This document shows, piece by piece, positions 16,380 to 24,996 of a stretch of DNA of 48,535 nt. This stretch comes from an uncultured Alistipes sp. (GTDB lineage Bacteria; Bacteroidota; Bacteroidia; Bacteroidales; Rikenellaceae). The notes under the pieces were generated by a model. The model was not told the origin of the DNA, searched no databases, and saw only the letters and a program-made list of their open reading frames with translations. The stretch covers positions 1-48,535 of the forward strand of contig CALUKK010000170.1 of assembly GCA_944321205.1 (NCBI GenBank), given 5' to 3'. Each line of letters starts with the position of its first letter. Position 1 is the first letter of the stretch. The position numbers and the translations under genes were made by a program.

Positions 16380-18329
16380 ATGAAATGGAATTTGTGTATC
16401 CTGTTGTTGGGAATGCTGCTCGGATGCAAAACTTCCCCCGCATCTCATCCCGTATCAAAAGACTTTGAGGTGGGTAGCTCAAGTGTCAGCATCGAGCCCG
16501 ACAACTCGCTCTTCTCGCTGACTTTGGCTGGATATGGCTATCCCGGAGAAGGACGCTTCACTCTCGAATGGATTGCCCGCGGCGAAGCCCCTGAACTCGG
16601 ATGGATGACCGGAGACGGAAACCGACTCTACGGAATAGATCTCGAAGGGCAGATTCATGTGTTGGAAGATCCCCAGAAGCAGTCGCAGTGGAAGTCGCTG
16701 GAATCCTCGGTTCCGGTCAGATACATGACGGCCTTGCAGGGAAAATTGTATGCTCTCGATCTTGAGAACAACTGGTTCTCGGCATCCCTTTCCAACCGAC
16801 GTCTGAACTGGAAACAAGTAACAAGTCCGATCGACCATGTGGTGGCACTGACCTCCTCGGAAGACTGCCTCTACGTTGCCACCTCGGAGAATGAACTCTT
16901 CGAGGGACATCCTTCCGGTTCCCACATCCAATGGGAGAAAATCGGTAGTGCCGAATCCGTAATCGGCATGGCAGGTTACAAATCACGGATCTTTGCTCTG
17001 ACCTCGAATCAGATCCTCTGGCGCAGAGACGCCAAGGAACGGAACATCCTGTGGACGAAGATCGGATACAACAACGGCTGTATATACGATATCGATCTCC
17101 AGCAGATAGCTGTATCCTCGGACCGATTGTTTGCCATAGGAATGGACGGACGCCTTTATATTGCGCAACACAAAACGTTTAACAACCTTACTGCAAGAGC
17201 TTTGGCGATTCGAAAAGGTGCTGAAACGGTTGTTGTTGTCGGAGTTGACCTGACGGGATTGGATTATGCCTTTGTCAATGAAGTCAAGGCCGAGATCTTT
17301 CGCCGTGTAAAAATACCGGCTCATGCCGTTATGATCAATTCCTCACATACGCACTTTGCTCCCGTAAGCCAGAATTGGCTCTCCTGGCCGGAACAGAATC
17401 AGCGTCCCGATCCCCTTTATATGGAGCGGATCATTAAACCCAATATCGTCCGCGCCGTTTCGGAAGCGGTCCGTAATCTGAAACCATCCCTTCTTTTTTT
17501 CGGTACGGGATCAACATATATCGGTGGGAATCGCTGCCTTTCAGGAGATGAGGCACTTTATGATCCGACTGTCGATGTGGTAAAAGTTGAAGATACAAAC
17601 CACACGGTAAAAGAGGTATTGTTCCTGGCCGGATGCCATCCTGTCTTCCGCAATGATGGGGTAGAAAGCTTTACAATCAATGGCAATTATCCAGCCATTG
17701 CCAGACAGATTGTCATGGAGCGTTCCGGAGCATTGAATACCCTGTTTCTTCAGGGCTGCGGTGGCGATATCAATCCTCTGTACGATGATTTTAATACCAT
17801 GGGCAGCATACTGGCCGAGGATGTGCTGAAGATTCTTGACAGACCTATGACTCCAATAGACGGAGAAATTTCCTATGCGATGGATTCTCTTTTGATTCCG
17901 ATCAAACCATGGGATCCCGCGGCAATCAGGCAATTCCGTGATGCCAACAGCGCCTATCCAGGTGATCTTGAAGCTGATAAAAACGTCCGCTGGGCGAATA
18001 TCATGTTGAAAAAATACGAGGATAATACCATGCCAAGCTACATGCCGATCTATATCCAGACCTTCAACATCGGCAACTGGAAATTAATCGGACTCTCCCG
18101 TGAAGCTGTCACCCAATATGGAATCGAGATTCGCAAACTTTGGCCTGACCAACCCGTTTCGGTAGTCGGCTACACCAATGATGTGTGCAGTTACCTTCCG
18201 GCTGCATCGCATGTCAGAGCACAAACCTATGAAGGATACAATTCATTCTTTTGGTACTCCCAACCGGACTTTTTCCCCGAAAACATCCTGGATCTTGTCG
18301 TATCGTTTATTCGAGAACATAACCGTTAA
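16380..18329 (+). CDS. Ceramidase-fold lipoprotein with inserted beta-propeller
   Basis: Lipoprotein of about 649 aa (lipobox MLLGC, Cys16; an ATG three codons upstream at 16371 is also possible). The neutral/alkaline ceramidase N-terminal fold starts at VSIEPDN...LAGYGYPGEGRF (34-60), is interrupted by about 200 residues of four or more WxxL/LYALD repeats (62-265, propeller-like), and resumes at LTARALAIRKG (270). The zinc-site landmarks SSHTHFAP (about 321-328) and AGCHPV (about 418) are kept. The usual nucleophile motif GDVSP reads GDINP here (462-466), so the catalytic serine is an asparagine. It is therefore unlikely to be a true ceramidase; a zinc-dependent amidase, or a carbohydrate binder using the propeller, is more plausible. 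Confidence 0.75.
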   Translation: MKWNLCILLLGMLLGCKTSPASHPVSKDFEVGSSSVSIEPDNSLFSLTLAGYGYPGEGRFTLEWIARGEAPELGWMTGDGNRLYGIDLEGQIHVLEDPQKQSQWKSLESSVPVRYMTALQGKLYALDLENNWFSASLSNRRLNWKQVTSPIDHVVALTSSEDCLYVATSENELFEGHPSGSHIQWEKIGSAESVIGMAGYKSRIFALTSNQILWRRDAKERNILWTKIGYNNGCIYDIDLQQIAVSSDRLFAIGMDGRLYIAQHKTFNNLTARALAIRKGAETVVVVGVDLTGLDYAFVNEVKAEIFRRVKIPAHAVMINSSHTHFAPVSQNWLSWPEQNQRPDPLYMERIIKPNIVRAVSEAVRNLKPSLLFFGTGSTYIGGNRCLSGDEALYDPTVDVVKVEDTNHTVKEVLFLAGCHPVFRNDGVESFTINGNYPAIARQIVMERSGALNTLFLQGCGGDINPLYDDFNTMGSILAEDVLKILDRPMTPIDGEISYAMDSLLIPIKPWDPAAIRQFRDANSAYPGDLEADKNVRWANIMLKKYEDNTMPSYMPIYIQTFNIGNWKLIGLSREAVTQYGIEIRKLWPDQPVSVVGYTNDVCSYLPAASHVRAQTYEGYNSFFWYSQPDFFPENILDLVVSFIREHNR

Positions 18330-18341
18330 CCGCCGAGTGAT

Positions 18342-19184
18342 ATGTTGTTGATAGCTGATAGCGGATCTACGAAAACCAATTGGTGCCTGATAGACGATGC
18401 GGCACACGAGGTCCGTTTTACGACAGAAGGATATAATCCGAACTATGTCACGCAAGAGTATTTGCTCGAATCTTTGCGGCCAGCTCTTCCCCAAGGATAC
18501 GATTGGGACTCGGTGCATCGGGTCTATTTTTATGGAGCGGGTTGCTCCGTGGATCGGTATGATTTCATGCGAGAAACCTTGCGACAACTATTCAAACAGG
18601 CCGAGATCGAAGTCGCAATGGACCTGCTGGCCTCTGCTCGGGCCCTGCTCGGAACCTCTGCAGGATTTGTCGCAATTCTAGGCACAGGAACCAACAGTTG
18701 CCTGTATGATGGTGTCAGAATTACACACAACATCGACTCTCTGGGCTTCATTCTGGGCGATGAGGGTAGCGGTGGTTATATCGGCAAACGACTGTTAAGC
18801 GATTACATCCGTGGATACATGCCCAAAGAGGTGGGGAGACTTTTTCATGAAACGTATCACCTTACGGGAGATGAGATCATCGAGCAGGTATATACACAGC
18901 CTATGCCCAACCGATTTTGTGCGAACTTTACCCACTTTATTTCCAAGAACAGCCATCCCTACTTGGAGAATGTTGTCCGGCAATCCTTCCGCGATTTCTT
19001 CACGAATATTATCTGCGGGTATCCCGACTATGCAGCTTACAGACTCAATTGTGTGGGTTCAGTAGCCTATCATTTCCGGGACCTGCTTGCGGATGTCGCT
19101 TCGGAATATCACATGGAACTGGGCGACGTGGTTTCCTATCCTATGGATCGTCTGATTCAATATCATCTGAAAAATGACTACTAG
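18342..19184 (+). CDS. N-acetylhexosamine (GlcNAc/MurNAc) kinase, BadF/BadG family
   Basis: Cytoplasmic kinase of 280 aa of the actin-like ATPase superfamily. LIADSGSTKTNWCL (3-16) is the phosphate-1 loop, ILGTGTNSCLYDG the phosphate-2 loop, and LGFILGDEGSGGYIGKR the glycine-rich motif of the BadF/NAGK family. Bacteroidota proteins of this type phosphorylate GlcNAc and/or MurNAc; the related MurK of Tannerella works with MurQ. With murQ four genes upstream and a transporter 19 bp downstream, it probably makes MurNAc-6-P and GlcNAc-6-P from sugars freed in the periplasm. Which sugar is preferred cannot be read from sequence. Confidence 0.85.
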   Translation: MLLIADSGSTKTNWCLIDDAAHEVRFTTEGYNPNYVTQEYLLESLRPALPQGYDWDSVHRVYFYGAGCSVDRYDFMRETLRQLFKQAEIEVAMDLLASARALLGTSAGFVAILGTGTNSCLYDGVRITHNIDSLGFILGDEGSGGYIGKRLLSDYIRGYMPKEVGRLFHETYHLTGDEIIEQVYTQPMPNRFCANFTHFISKNSHPYLENVVRQSFRDFFTNIICGYPDYAAYRLNCVGSVAYHFRDLLADVASEYHMELGDVVSYPMDRLIQYHLKNDY

Positions 19185-19203
19185 AGATTAAAAAACATGG
19201 TTT

Positions 19204-20403
19204 ATGATACGCAAGGAACAAAACTATCTCTTCCCTCTGTTCTTTATTGGAGTGATGTTCTTTACAATAGGCTTTGCTCTTGGGATTAACAGCTATCTGG
19301 TTCCTCTACTGGAAAACGCCCTGCAGATCTCTTCCGGAGAATCCTATCTGGTTATTGCTACGACCTTCTCAGCCTTTCTTATCTTCGGTTATCCAGCGTC
19401 AATACTAATTATACGTATCGGATATAAAAAAACAATGGCAGTGTCGTTTCTGATCTTTGCTTTGGGCTTTTATCTGTTCATCCCGTCAGCGAACAGTGAG
19501 AGTCTCGGTCTGTTTCTCGTTGCCTCGTTTTTCTGCGGCATGGGCAATACATTCCTGCAGGCAACGGTCAATCCTTATATAACGATCCTGGGACCGGTTG
19601 AGAGCGCAGCAAGACGAATCAGCATCATGGGTATCTGCAACAAATTAGCGTGGCCCGCAGCTCCATTGTTCTTGGCTGCCGTGATCGGCAAGGAAATCGG
19701 AGACGTCCAGTTACAGGATATCAAACTTCCATTCATCTGGATCATTGGTATTTTCCTGTTACTCGGGATTCTTGCCTTACTGGCTCCGCTCCCTGAAGTA
19801 AAGGCTGTTGGCGAGGATGAACAAAAGCAGGACGATTGCCCGTACGCAGCGCACAAAACCTCGATTTGGCAGTTTCCGCACTTATTGCTGGGATGTCTGG
19901 CTTTATTCCTGTATGTGGGAGTCGAGACTCTTGCACTGGCTACAACCGTGGATTATGCAACCAGTCTGGGACTCTCCGATCCTCAGCAATATGCGCTCTA
20001 TCCAAGCATTGGGCTTGTAATTGGATATGTATGCGGCATTTTACTGATTCCTCGTTTCCTGAAACAGGAAACTGCCTTGAAAATTTGTGCATGGTTGGCA
20101 GTTGTTGGTTCTCTGTTGATCGTTCTGACTCCTCCGGCCTTATCAATCTGGTTTGTATCTGTGATTGCATTGGCTTGTTCACTGATGTGGCCGGCTCTGT
20201 GGCCTTTGGCCATGGCAGACTTGGGCCGTTTCACGAAAAAAGGCTCCTCCCTGCTGGTAATCGCAATCGTTGGAGGGGCCGTTATCCCAACCCTTTTCGG
20301 TCTGCTGAAAGATGCTGTGGGCATGCAAAATGCCTATTGGATTTGTGTCCCATGCTATCTTTATATCCTGTACTATGCATTGATCGGATACAAAAAGAGA
20401 TAA
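19204..20403 (+). CDS. FHS-type MFS sugar transporter (GlcNAc/MurNAc importer candidate)
   Basis: Inner-membrane permease of 399 aa with about 12 hydrophobic segments. The N-terminal half has FFTIGFALGINSYLVPLL and FCGMGNTFLQATVNPYITILGP, patterns of the fucose/glucose/galactose/GlcNAc symporter (FHS) family that includes FucP and NagP. A loop rich in charged residues (about 198-220) separates the two six-helix halves. It follows the kinase and is the last gene before a terminator-like hairpin, giving the order murQ, GH20, ceramidase-like, kinase, transporter, which resembles the MurT/MurK/MurQ set of Tannerella. Likely substrate is GlcNAc and/or MurNAc by proton symport (inference). Confidence 0.85.
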   Translation: MIRKEQNYLFPLFFIGVMFFTIGFALGINSYLVPLLENALQISSGESYLVIATTFSAFLIFGYPASILIIRIGYKKTMAVSFLIFALGFYLFIPSANSESLGLFLVASFFCGMGNTFLQATVNPYITILGPVESAARRISIMGICNKLAWPAAPLFLAAVIGKEIGDVQLQDIKLPFIWIIGIFLLLGILALLAPLPEVKAVGEDEQKQDDCPYAAHKTSIWQFPHLLLGCLALFLYVGVETLALATTVDYATSLGLSDPQQYALYPSIGLVIGYVCGILLIPRFLKQETALKICAWLAVVGSLLIVLTPPALSIWFVSVIALACSLMWPALWPLAMADLGRFTKKGSSLLVIAIVGGAVIPTLFGLLKDAVGMQNAYWICVPCYLYILYYALIGYKKR

Positions 20404-20434
20404 TTCTAAGAACAACAGAATACAGTACTTAGGT

Positions 20435-20467
20435 GCCGGGCAACGATGGGGGAGGGCGTTGTTCGGC
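20435..20467 (+). terminator. Hairpin ending the PUL operon
   Basis: GCCGGGCAACG (20435-20445) pairs along all 11 positions, two of them G-U, with CGTTGTTCGGC (20457-20467), with an 11-nt loop. It lies 31 bp after the transporter stop. The T-run after it is poor, so strength is uncertain, but position and stem fit the end of the operon. Confidence 0.5.
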
Positions 20468-20559
20468 TCTATGTTTAGAGTCTGTTTGGGGATCATTGCA
20501 TATGATGCTTTGTCTCATTCCAAAACAGTTCCGGGTAATTATATGGAAATTAATGCCCC

Positions 20560-20590
20560 TTTGTCAAGACCAGGGAAAAATGTATATTTG
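20560..20590 (+). promoter_or_regulatory. Bacteroidota-type promoter for the hybrid two-component gene
   Basis: TTTG at 20560-20563, exactly 19 nt, then TATATTTG at 20583-20590: a full match to the Bacteroidota sigma-ABfr consensus TTTG-N19-TAnnTTTG. Transcription should start near 20597, only about 12 nt before the ATG at 20609, which rules out the longer upstream frame starting at 20459. Confidence 0.8.
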
Positions 20591-20608
20591 TTAAGTCAAT
20601 CATCTCCC

Positions 20609-23600
20609 ATGAAACCGTATTTTCTTTTTACTTTAGGATTTTTCCTTCTGGCCGGCTCCCGAGGCTGGTCACAAACCTTCTATTTCGATCATTTGAATAC
20701 CAGCGACGGGCTGTCTCAAAGCACGGTAAACGTCATTTTGCAAGATAAATCAGGATTCATCTGGTTCGGAACAAAAGATGGTTTGAACAGATATGACGGG
20801 AAATCGTTCAAGATTTTTAAACACGTCCCCTTCTCCGAATCCGGATTGAAAAATAATACCATCCGTTGCATGGTAGAAGGTGCCGACAATCGGCTATGGA
20901 TCGGAACTGATTCGGGCTTATGTACATATAATCCGGAAAAAGAGTCTTTTACGGAAATCCCTCTATTTGATATTGATGGCCAGATTATCACAAAACCGGT
21001 CTCCATGTTGGAGCGGGATCCCAGCGGATGCATATGGATTGTCGTAGAGGCAAACGGAATCTTCTGCTATGACCCGAAAAACGATTCGATCACATGCTGT
21101 TACCATGGGATAAGTTCTTTATGCTCATTGAAAAGTGACAAGAATGGAAGAATATGGTTCTTTGAGTTAGGGGAAGGATTGTTCTATACGGACAGCAAGT
21201 TTCAACATATCACACCCTTTTACAACCATGAAAATGAACAAATATACCCTTCGGATAATGTCTCATACATTTTATTCGACGACTCAAACAACATGTATCT
21301 CGGATTTGAGGAACATGGCGTAGTTAAAGTCAATCTGCTGAGCAGGAAGGAAATGCGACTTCCCTTGACCGAAGATTCAAAAACCTCCGTTTTTGTCCGT
21401 GACATTCTGCAATACGATGCCAACGAATTATGGGTCGGAACCGAATCTGGAATCTTCATTTACAACCTACGTACACACCAAACCTTGCAATTGAAGAGTT
21501 CGCTCTATGACCCTTACTCGCTTTCCGACAATGCGGTCTACTGTTTTTGCAAGGATCGCGAAGGTGGTCTCTGGATCGGGACCTTTTTCGGCGGAGTTAA
21601 TTACCTGCCCCAACGTAATCCCTTGTTCAATAAGTTTTACCCTACGGATGCCCCTAATGACCTCAAAGGTCGCCGTGTACGGGAAATCTGCCCCGACGAT
21701 GACGGAACACTATGGATAGGGACAGAAGATATGGGACTCTACCATTTCAACCCCCAAAACCTGACATTCCAGTTCATCACACAAAGTCGCGATTTTTCAA
21801 ATGTCCATGGTTTATTGATGGATGGCGAAGATCTTTGGATCAGCACTTTTTCTAACGGGATCCGTGTACTCAACACACGGACCGGAACAATTCGAAAATA
21901 CGATAACGTCAGCACTCAGGGACGTCTGTTCAGCAACAATGTCTTTGCACTCTGCAAATCCTTCAATGGCCGGATATATATTGGAACCATGCATGGATTG
22001 CAATATTTTGATCCTGAAACGCATTTAATTTACTATGTACCGGAAATAAACAACGGAAAAATGGTCAACGACATTCGGGAAGACTACAACGGAAATCTTT
22101 GGGTTGCCACTTTCACGAACGGCGTATACCGATACAACATTAACAATAAGAAATGGGAACATTTCTTTCACGATATTTATAACGTCCGTTCACTCCCGTG
22201 CGACAACGTAACCAGCATTTACGAAGACTCGAAAAAGCAGATATGGCTTACGACCGAAGGCGCTGGTTTTTGCCGATTTGACCCATCTTCTCAGACGTTT
22301 ACATGCTATACTTCAGCCGACGGGATGCCAAGTGACGTAGTATTTCAGATCATAGAGGATAATCATGGAATTTTCTGGATCACAACCAATCAGGGTCTTG
22401 TATCATTTGATCCCCAGGAAGAACAGATTCTCCAAGTATATACGGTAGACAATCGTCTACTTTGCAACCAATTCAACTACAAATCCGGATACAAAGATCA
22501 GGAGGGGATCATTTATTTCGGGAGTATCGAGGGATTGATATCCTTCGACCCACAAAAACTTGCTCGAAATAACGACCCCTATCTGCCTCCAATCTATATT
22601 ACGAACTTTTCACTTCAGGATGATAAAGTTTCAATCGGGGCGAAAAACTCTCCACTACAGAAAAGCAGTATCTATTGTGATTCCATAAGACTCCGTCACA
22701 ATCAAAACTCATTCTCCCTGCAACTTGCGGTACTCAATTACAGGGCTCATTCTGGCAACAAGTTGTTGTACAAGCTTGAAGGTTTTGACAATGAGTGGCA
22801 TCAGATTACACAGAACGGGACCTCGGTCTCTTACTCGCAACTCAGACCGGGAAAATATATTTTCCGCGCACAGGTATCCAGTGGAGATAAAACCGCAGAA
22901 CGAACGCTATACATCAAAATCATCCCACCATTTTACCTGTCCAAGGGAGCTTATATCACATATATCATCCTGATAGGTGGATTCATATATATGATCTCTG
23001 CCTATCAAGGCAAACGTCGCAAACGCCGGGAATGGCGACGTATACGGGATTTCGAACAGGAGAAAGAACGTGAGATGTACAATGAGAAAATCAAATTCTT
23101 CACCAATATTACACACGAGATACGCACTCCCTTGACCCTCATTAAGGTCCCGTTGGAAAATATTCTGAAGAAGAAGGTGATCAACAAAGAGCTGATCAAC
23201 GATCTTAACATCATGGATCGCAACGCAAATCGTCTGCTGGAACTTACAAACCAACTGCTGGACTTTCAAAAGATCGAAAAGGCGGGCATGACACTTAATT
23301 TGCTTAGACAGAATATTGCAACCATTGTCGAAGAGACCTGTTACCGGTTCAGTTCCACGGTCAAACAACAAGGAAAAACCTTCGAACTGATAATCGATGC
23401 TAACAAGGACCGTATGTGGGCTGACATTGACAAGGAGGCCTTCACGAAAGTCGTAAGCAATTTATTACTCAATGCACTGAAATATTCCGAATCCACAATC
23501 CGAGTACACATGACTTGTGTAAATGAGTTTTTGCGACTGACGGTGATCAATGATGGGGATGTCGTCCCTAAAGAGGTCCGTGAAAAGATTTTCACTCCAT

Positions 23601-24595
23601 TTTTCCAACTTACACATAAAAGCGAGTTCACAGGATCCGGAATAGGATTATCACTCTCTCGATCTCTTATCACATTACAAAATGGAACTTTGAGTATGGG
23701 ACCAAGTGAGGACGAAAATGAGTTCATTTTGACCATACCGCTCTCAATGGAAGAAGAGACGCAATCTGAAAAATCCGACGACATGAACCTTGAAATCTCC
23801 GAGACGGCACAGAATCTTGTAGGTGAGGCATACACCATTCTAGTCGTAGAGGATCATACCGAGATGCGCACATACATTCAGCATATGTTGTCGGAATACT
23901 ATGACGTTGTCACTGCCAGCAATGGTTTAGAAGCGCTGGAACTGCTCGATAGCAAACATATAAATTTGATAATCACCGACATAATAATGCCTCTGATGAA
24001 TGGAATCAAATTATGCGAGAAAGTGAAAACCGATCTGAAATATAGCCATATTCCCCTAATCCTTCTGACGGCCAGGACTAACCTCCAGTCTAAGATCCAA
24101 GGACTGAAAACGGGGGCCGATGCCTATATCGAGAAGCCTTTTTCATCCGATTATCTGCTATCAGTTATTGCCAATCTGATCAAGGGCCGTCAAGCCCTGT
24201 ATGAGAGTTTTACAAAGAATCCCCTGGTAATGGCCAACCGAATGGCTATTTCTCAGGTCGATACGGATTTCATCCAGAATATGCAAGAAATCATTCATGC
24301 CAATTTCAATAATCCGGACTTCAAGCCAAATGACATTGCCCAAATGATGCACATGAGCCGAGCCAGTTTTTATCGTAAGGTCAAAGGGATACTTGACGTT
24401 ACACCCAACGATTATATCCAGCTCGAAAGACTCAAAACCGCAGCCCAATTGCTCAAACAGGGCAAATATCACATCAATGAAGTATGCTACATGGTTGGAT
24501 TCAGTTCTTCGTCCTATTTTGCCAAGTGTTTTCGGAAACAGTTCGGCATGCTTCCGAAGAAATTTATCACAGATAACAACGAATATATGCAGTAA
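20609..24595 (+). CDS. Hybrid two-component system sensor/regulator (HTCS)
   Basis: Inner-membrane one-protein signalling system of 1328 aa and the likely activator of this PUL. Domains in order: signal peptide (GFFLLAGSRGWSQ); periplasmic reg-prop propeller repeats about 25-690 (repeated GxIWFGT/LWIGT units); Y_Y_Y domain about 715-760 (YKLEGFDNEWHQ); transmembrane helix about 780-798; HisKA with phospho-acceptor His about 835 in THEIRTP; HATPase about 890-1040 (GSGIGLSLS); receiver domain about 1077-1195 with phospho-Asp about 1124 in ITDIIMP; AraC-type DNA-binding domain about 1220-1328. All phosphorelay residues are present. It has its own promoter and is separated from the PUL operon by a hairpin, as is common for HTCS genes that sense a glycan breakdown product in the periplasm. 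Confidence 0.95.
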   Translation: MKPYFLFTLGFFLLAGSRGWSQTFYFDHLNTSDGLSQSTVNVILQDKSGFIWFGTKDGLNRYDGKSFKIFKHVPFSESGLKNNTIRCMVEGADNRLWIGTDSGLCTYNPEKESFTEIPLFDIDGQIITKPVSMLERDPSGCIWIVVEANGIFCYDPKNDSITCCYHGISSLCSLKSDKNGRIWFFELGEGLFYTDSKFQHITPFYNHENEQIYPSDNVSYILFDDSNNMYLGFEEHGVVKVNLLSRKEMRLPLTEDSKTSVFVRDILQYDANELWVGTESGIFIYNLRTHQTLQLKSSLYDPYSLSDNAVYCFCKDREGGLWIGTFFGGVNYLPQRNPLFNKFYPTDAPNDLKGRRVREICPDDDGTLWIGTEDMGLYHFNPQNLTFQFITQSRDFSNVHGLLMDGEDLWISTFSNGIRVLNTRTGTIRKYDNVSTQGRLFSNNVFALCKSFNGRIYIGTMHGLQYFDPETHLIYYVPEINNGKMVNDIREDYNGNLWVATFTNGVYRYNINNKKWEHFFHDIYNVRSLPCDNVTSIYEDSKKQIWLTTEGAGFCRFDPSSQTFTCYTSADGMPSDVVFQIIEDNHGIFWITTNQGLVSFDPQEEQILQVYTVDNRLLCNQFNYKSGYKDQEGIIYFGSIEGLISFDPQKLARNNDPYLPPIYITNFSLQDDKVSIGAKNSPLQKSSIYCDSIRLRHNQNSFSLQLAVLNYRAHSGNKLLYKLEGFDNEWHQITQNGTSVSYSQLRPGKYIFRAQVSSGDKTAERTLYIKIIPPFYLSKGAYITYIILIGGFIYMISAYQGKRRKRREWRRIRDFEQEKEREMYNEKIKFFTNITHEIRTPLTLIKVPLENILKKKVINKELINDLNIMDRNANRLLELTNQLLDFQKIEKAGMTLNLLRQNIATIVEETCYRFSSTVKQQGKTFELIIDANKDRMWADIDKEAFTKVVSNLLLNALKYSESTIRVHMTCVNEFLRLTVINDGDVVPKEVREKIFTPFFQLTHKSEFTGSGIGLSLSRSLITLQNGTLSMGPSEDENEFILTIPLSMEEETQSEKSDDMNLEISETAQNLVGEAYTILVVEDHTEMRTYIQHMLSEYYDVVTASNGLEALELLDSKHINLIITDIIMPLMNGIKLCEKVKTDLKYSHIPLILLTARTNLQSKIQGLKTGADAYIEKPFSSDYLLSVIANLIKGRQALYESFTKNPLVMANRMAISQVDTDFIQNMQEIIHANFNNPDFKPNDIAQMMHMSRASFYRKVKGILDVTPNDYIQLERLKTAAQLLKQGKYHINEVCYMVGFSSSSYFAKCFRKQFGMLPKKFITDNNEYMQ

Positions 24596-24996
24596 AAAGA
24601 GATTCTATTTTATATTTTTTTGCTTATGGGATGAGGTATTCGGACAAACAGTTTCGATTCACTGCCACCCCTTGCCAATCCATTCATTCTGTGCCAGGAG
24701 GGAGCCTGTTACGCCTACGTTCTTCAGTTCCAGAGAAAACGTATTCAACGGATTCGAATCTTATGTTGAAGGATGCAGGTCAACCGGCGTTGCCACGCGG
24801 TTGACGCAGAATCACATCGTAGTGAAGCGGTTGTTCCCCATTCCTCCAATCGGTTGAGGAATCCGTAATGGTCTTAGCGGACAATGATATTAAATTGTAC
24901 GTGATGGCAGGTCCGCACAAGTGCATGATGACCCTCGCAGGCTCGTTCGAAAAGCATCAACTCGACACGGCTGCCTGCACATGGCGGTAGCAAATC
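24596..24996. other. 401-bp gap between convergent genes
   Basis: No credible gene. A short hairpin (ATTCCTC 24840-24846 with GAGGAAT 24856-24862) lies between the converging HTCS and permease genes but lacks a T-run. A T-rich stretch after the HTCS stop (24606-24624) has no obvious stem. This gap also lies near the change from AT-richer to GC-richer genes. Confidence 0.35.

Noticed and set aside
20459-20608. N-terminal extension of the HTCS protein
   Set aside because: Would start inside the hairpin that ends the previous operon and upstream of the consensus promoter, and would hide the signal peptide.
24393-24857. 154-residue + strand frame overlapping the end of the HTCS gene
   Set aside because: Mostly overlaps the AraC domain in another frame and continues into non-coding sequence without recognisable features.
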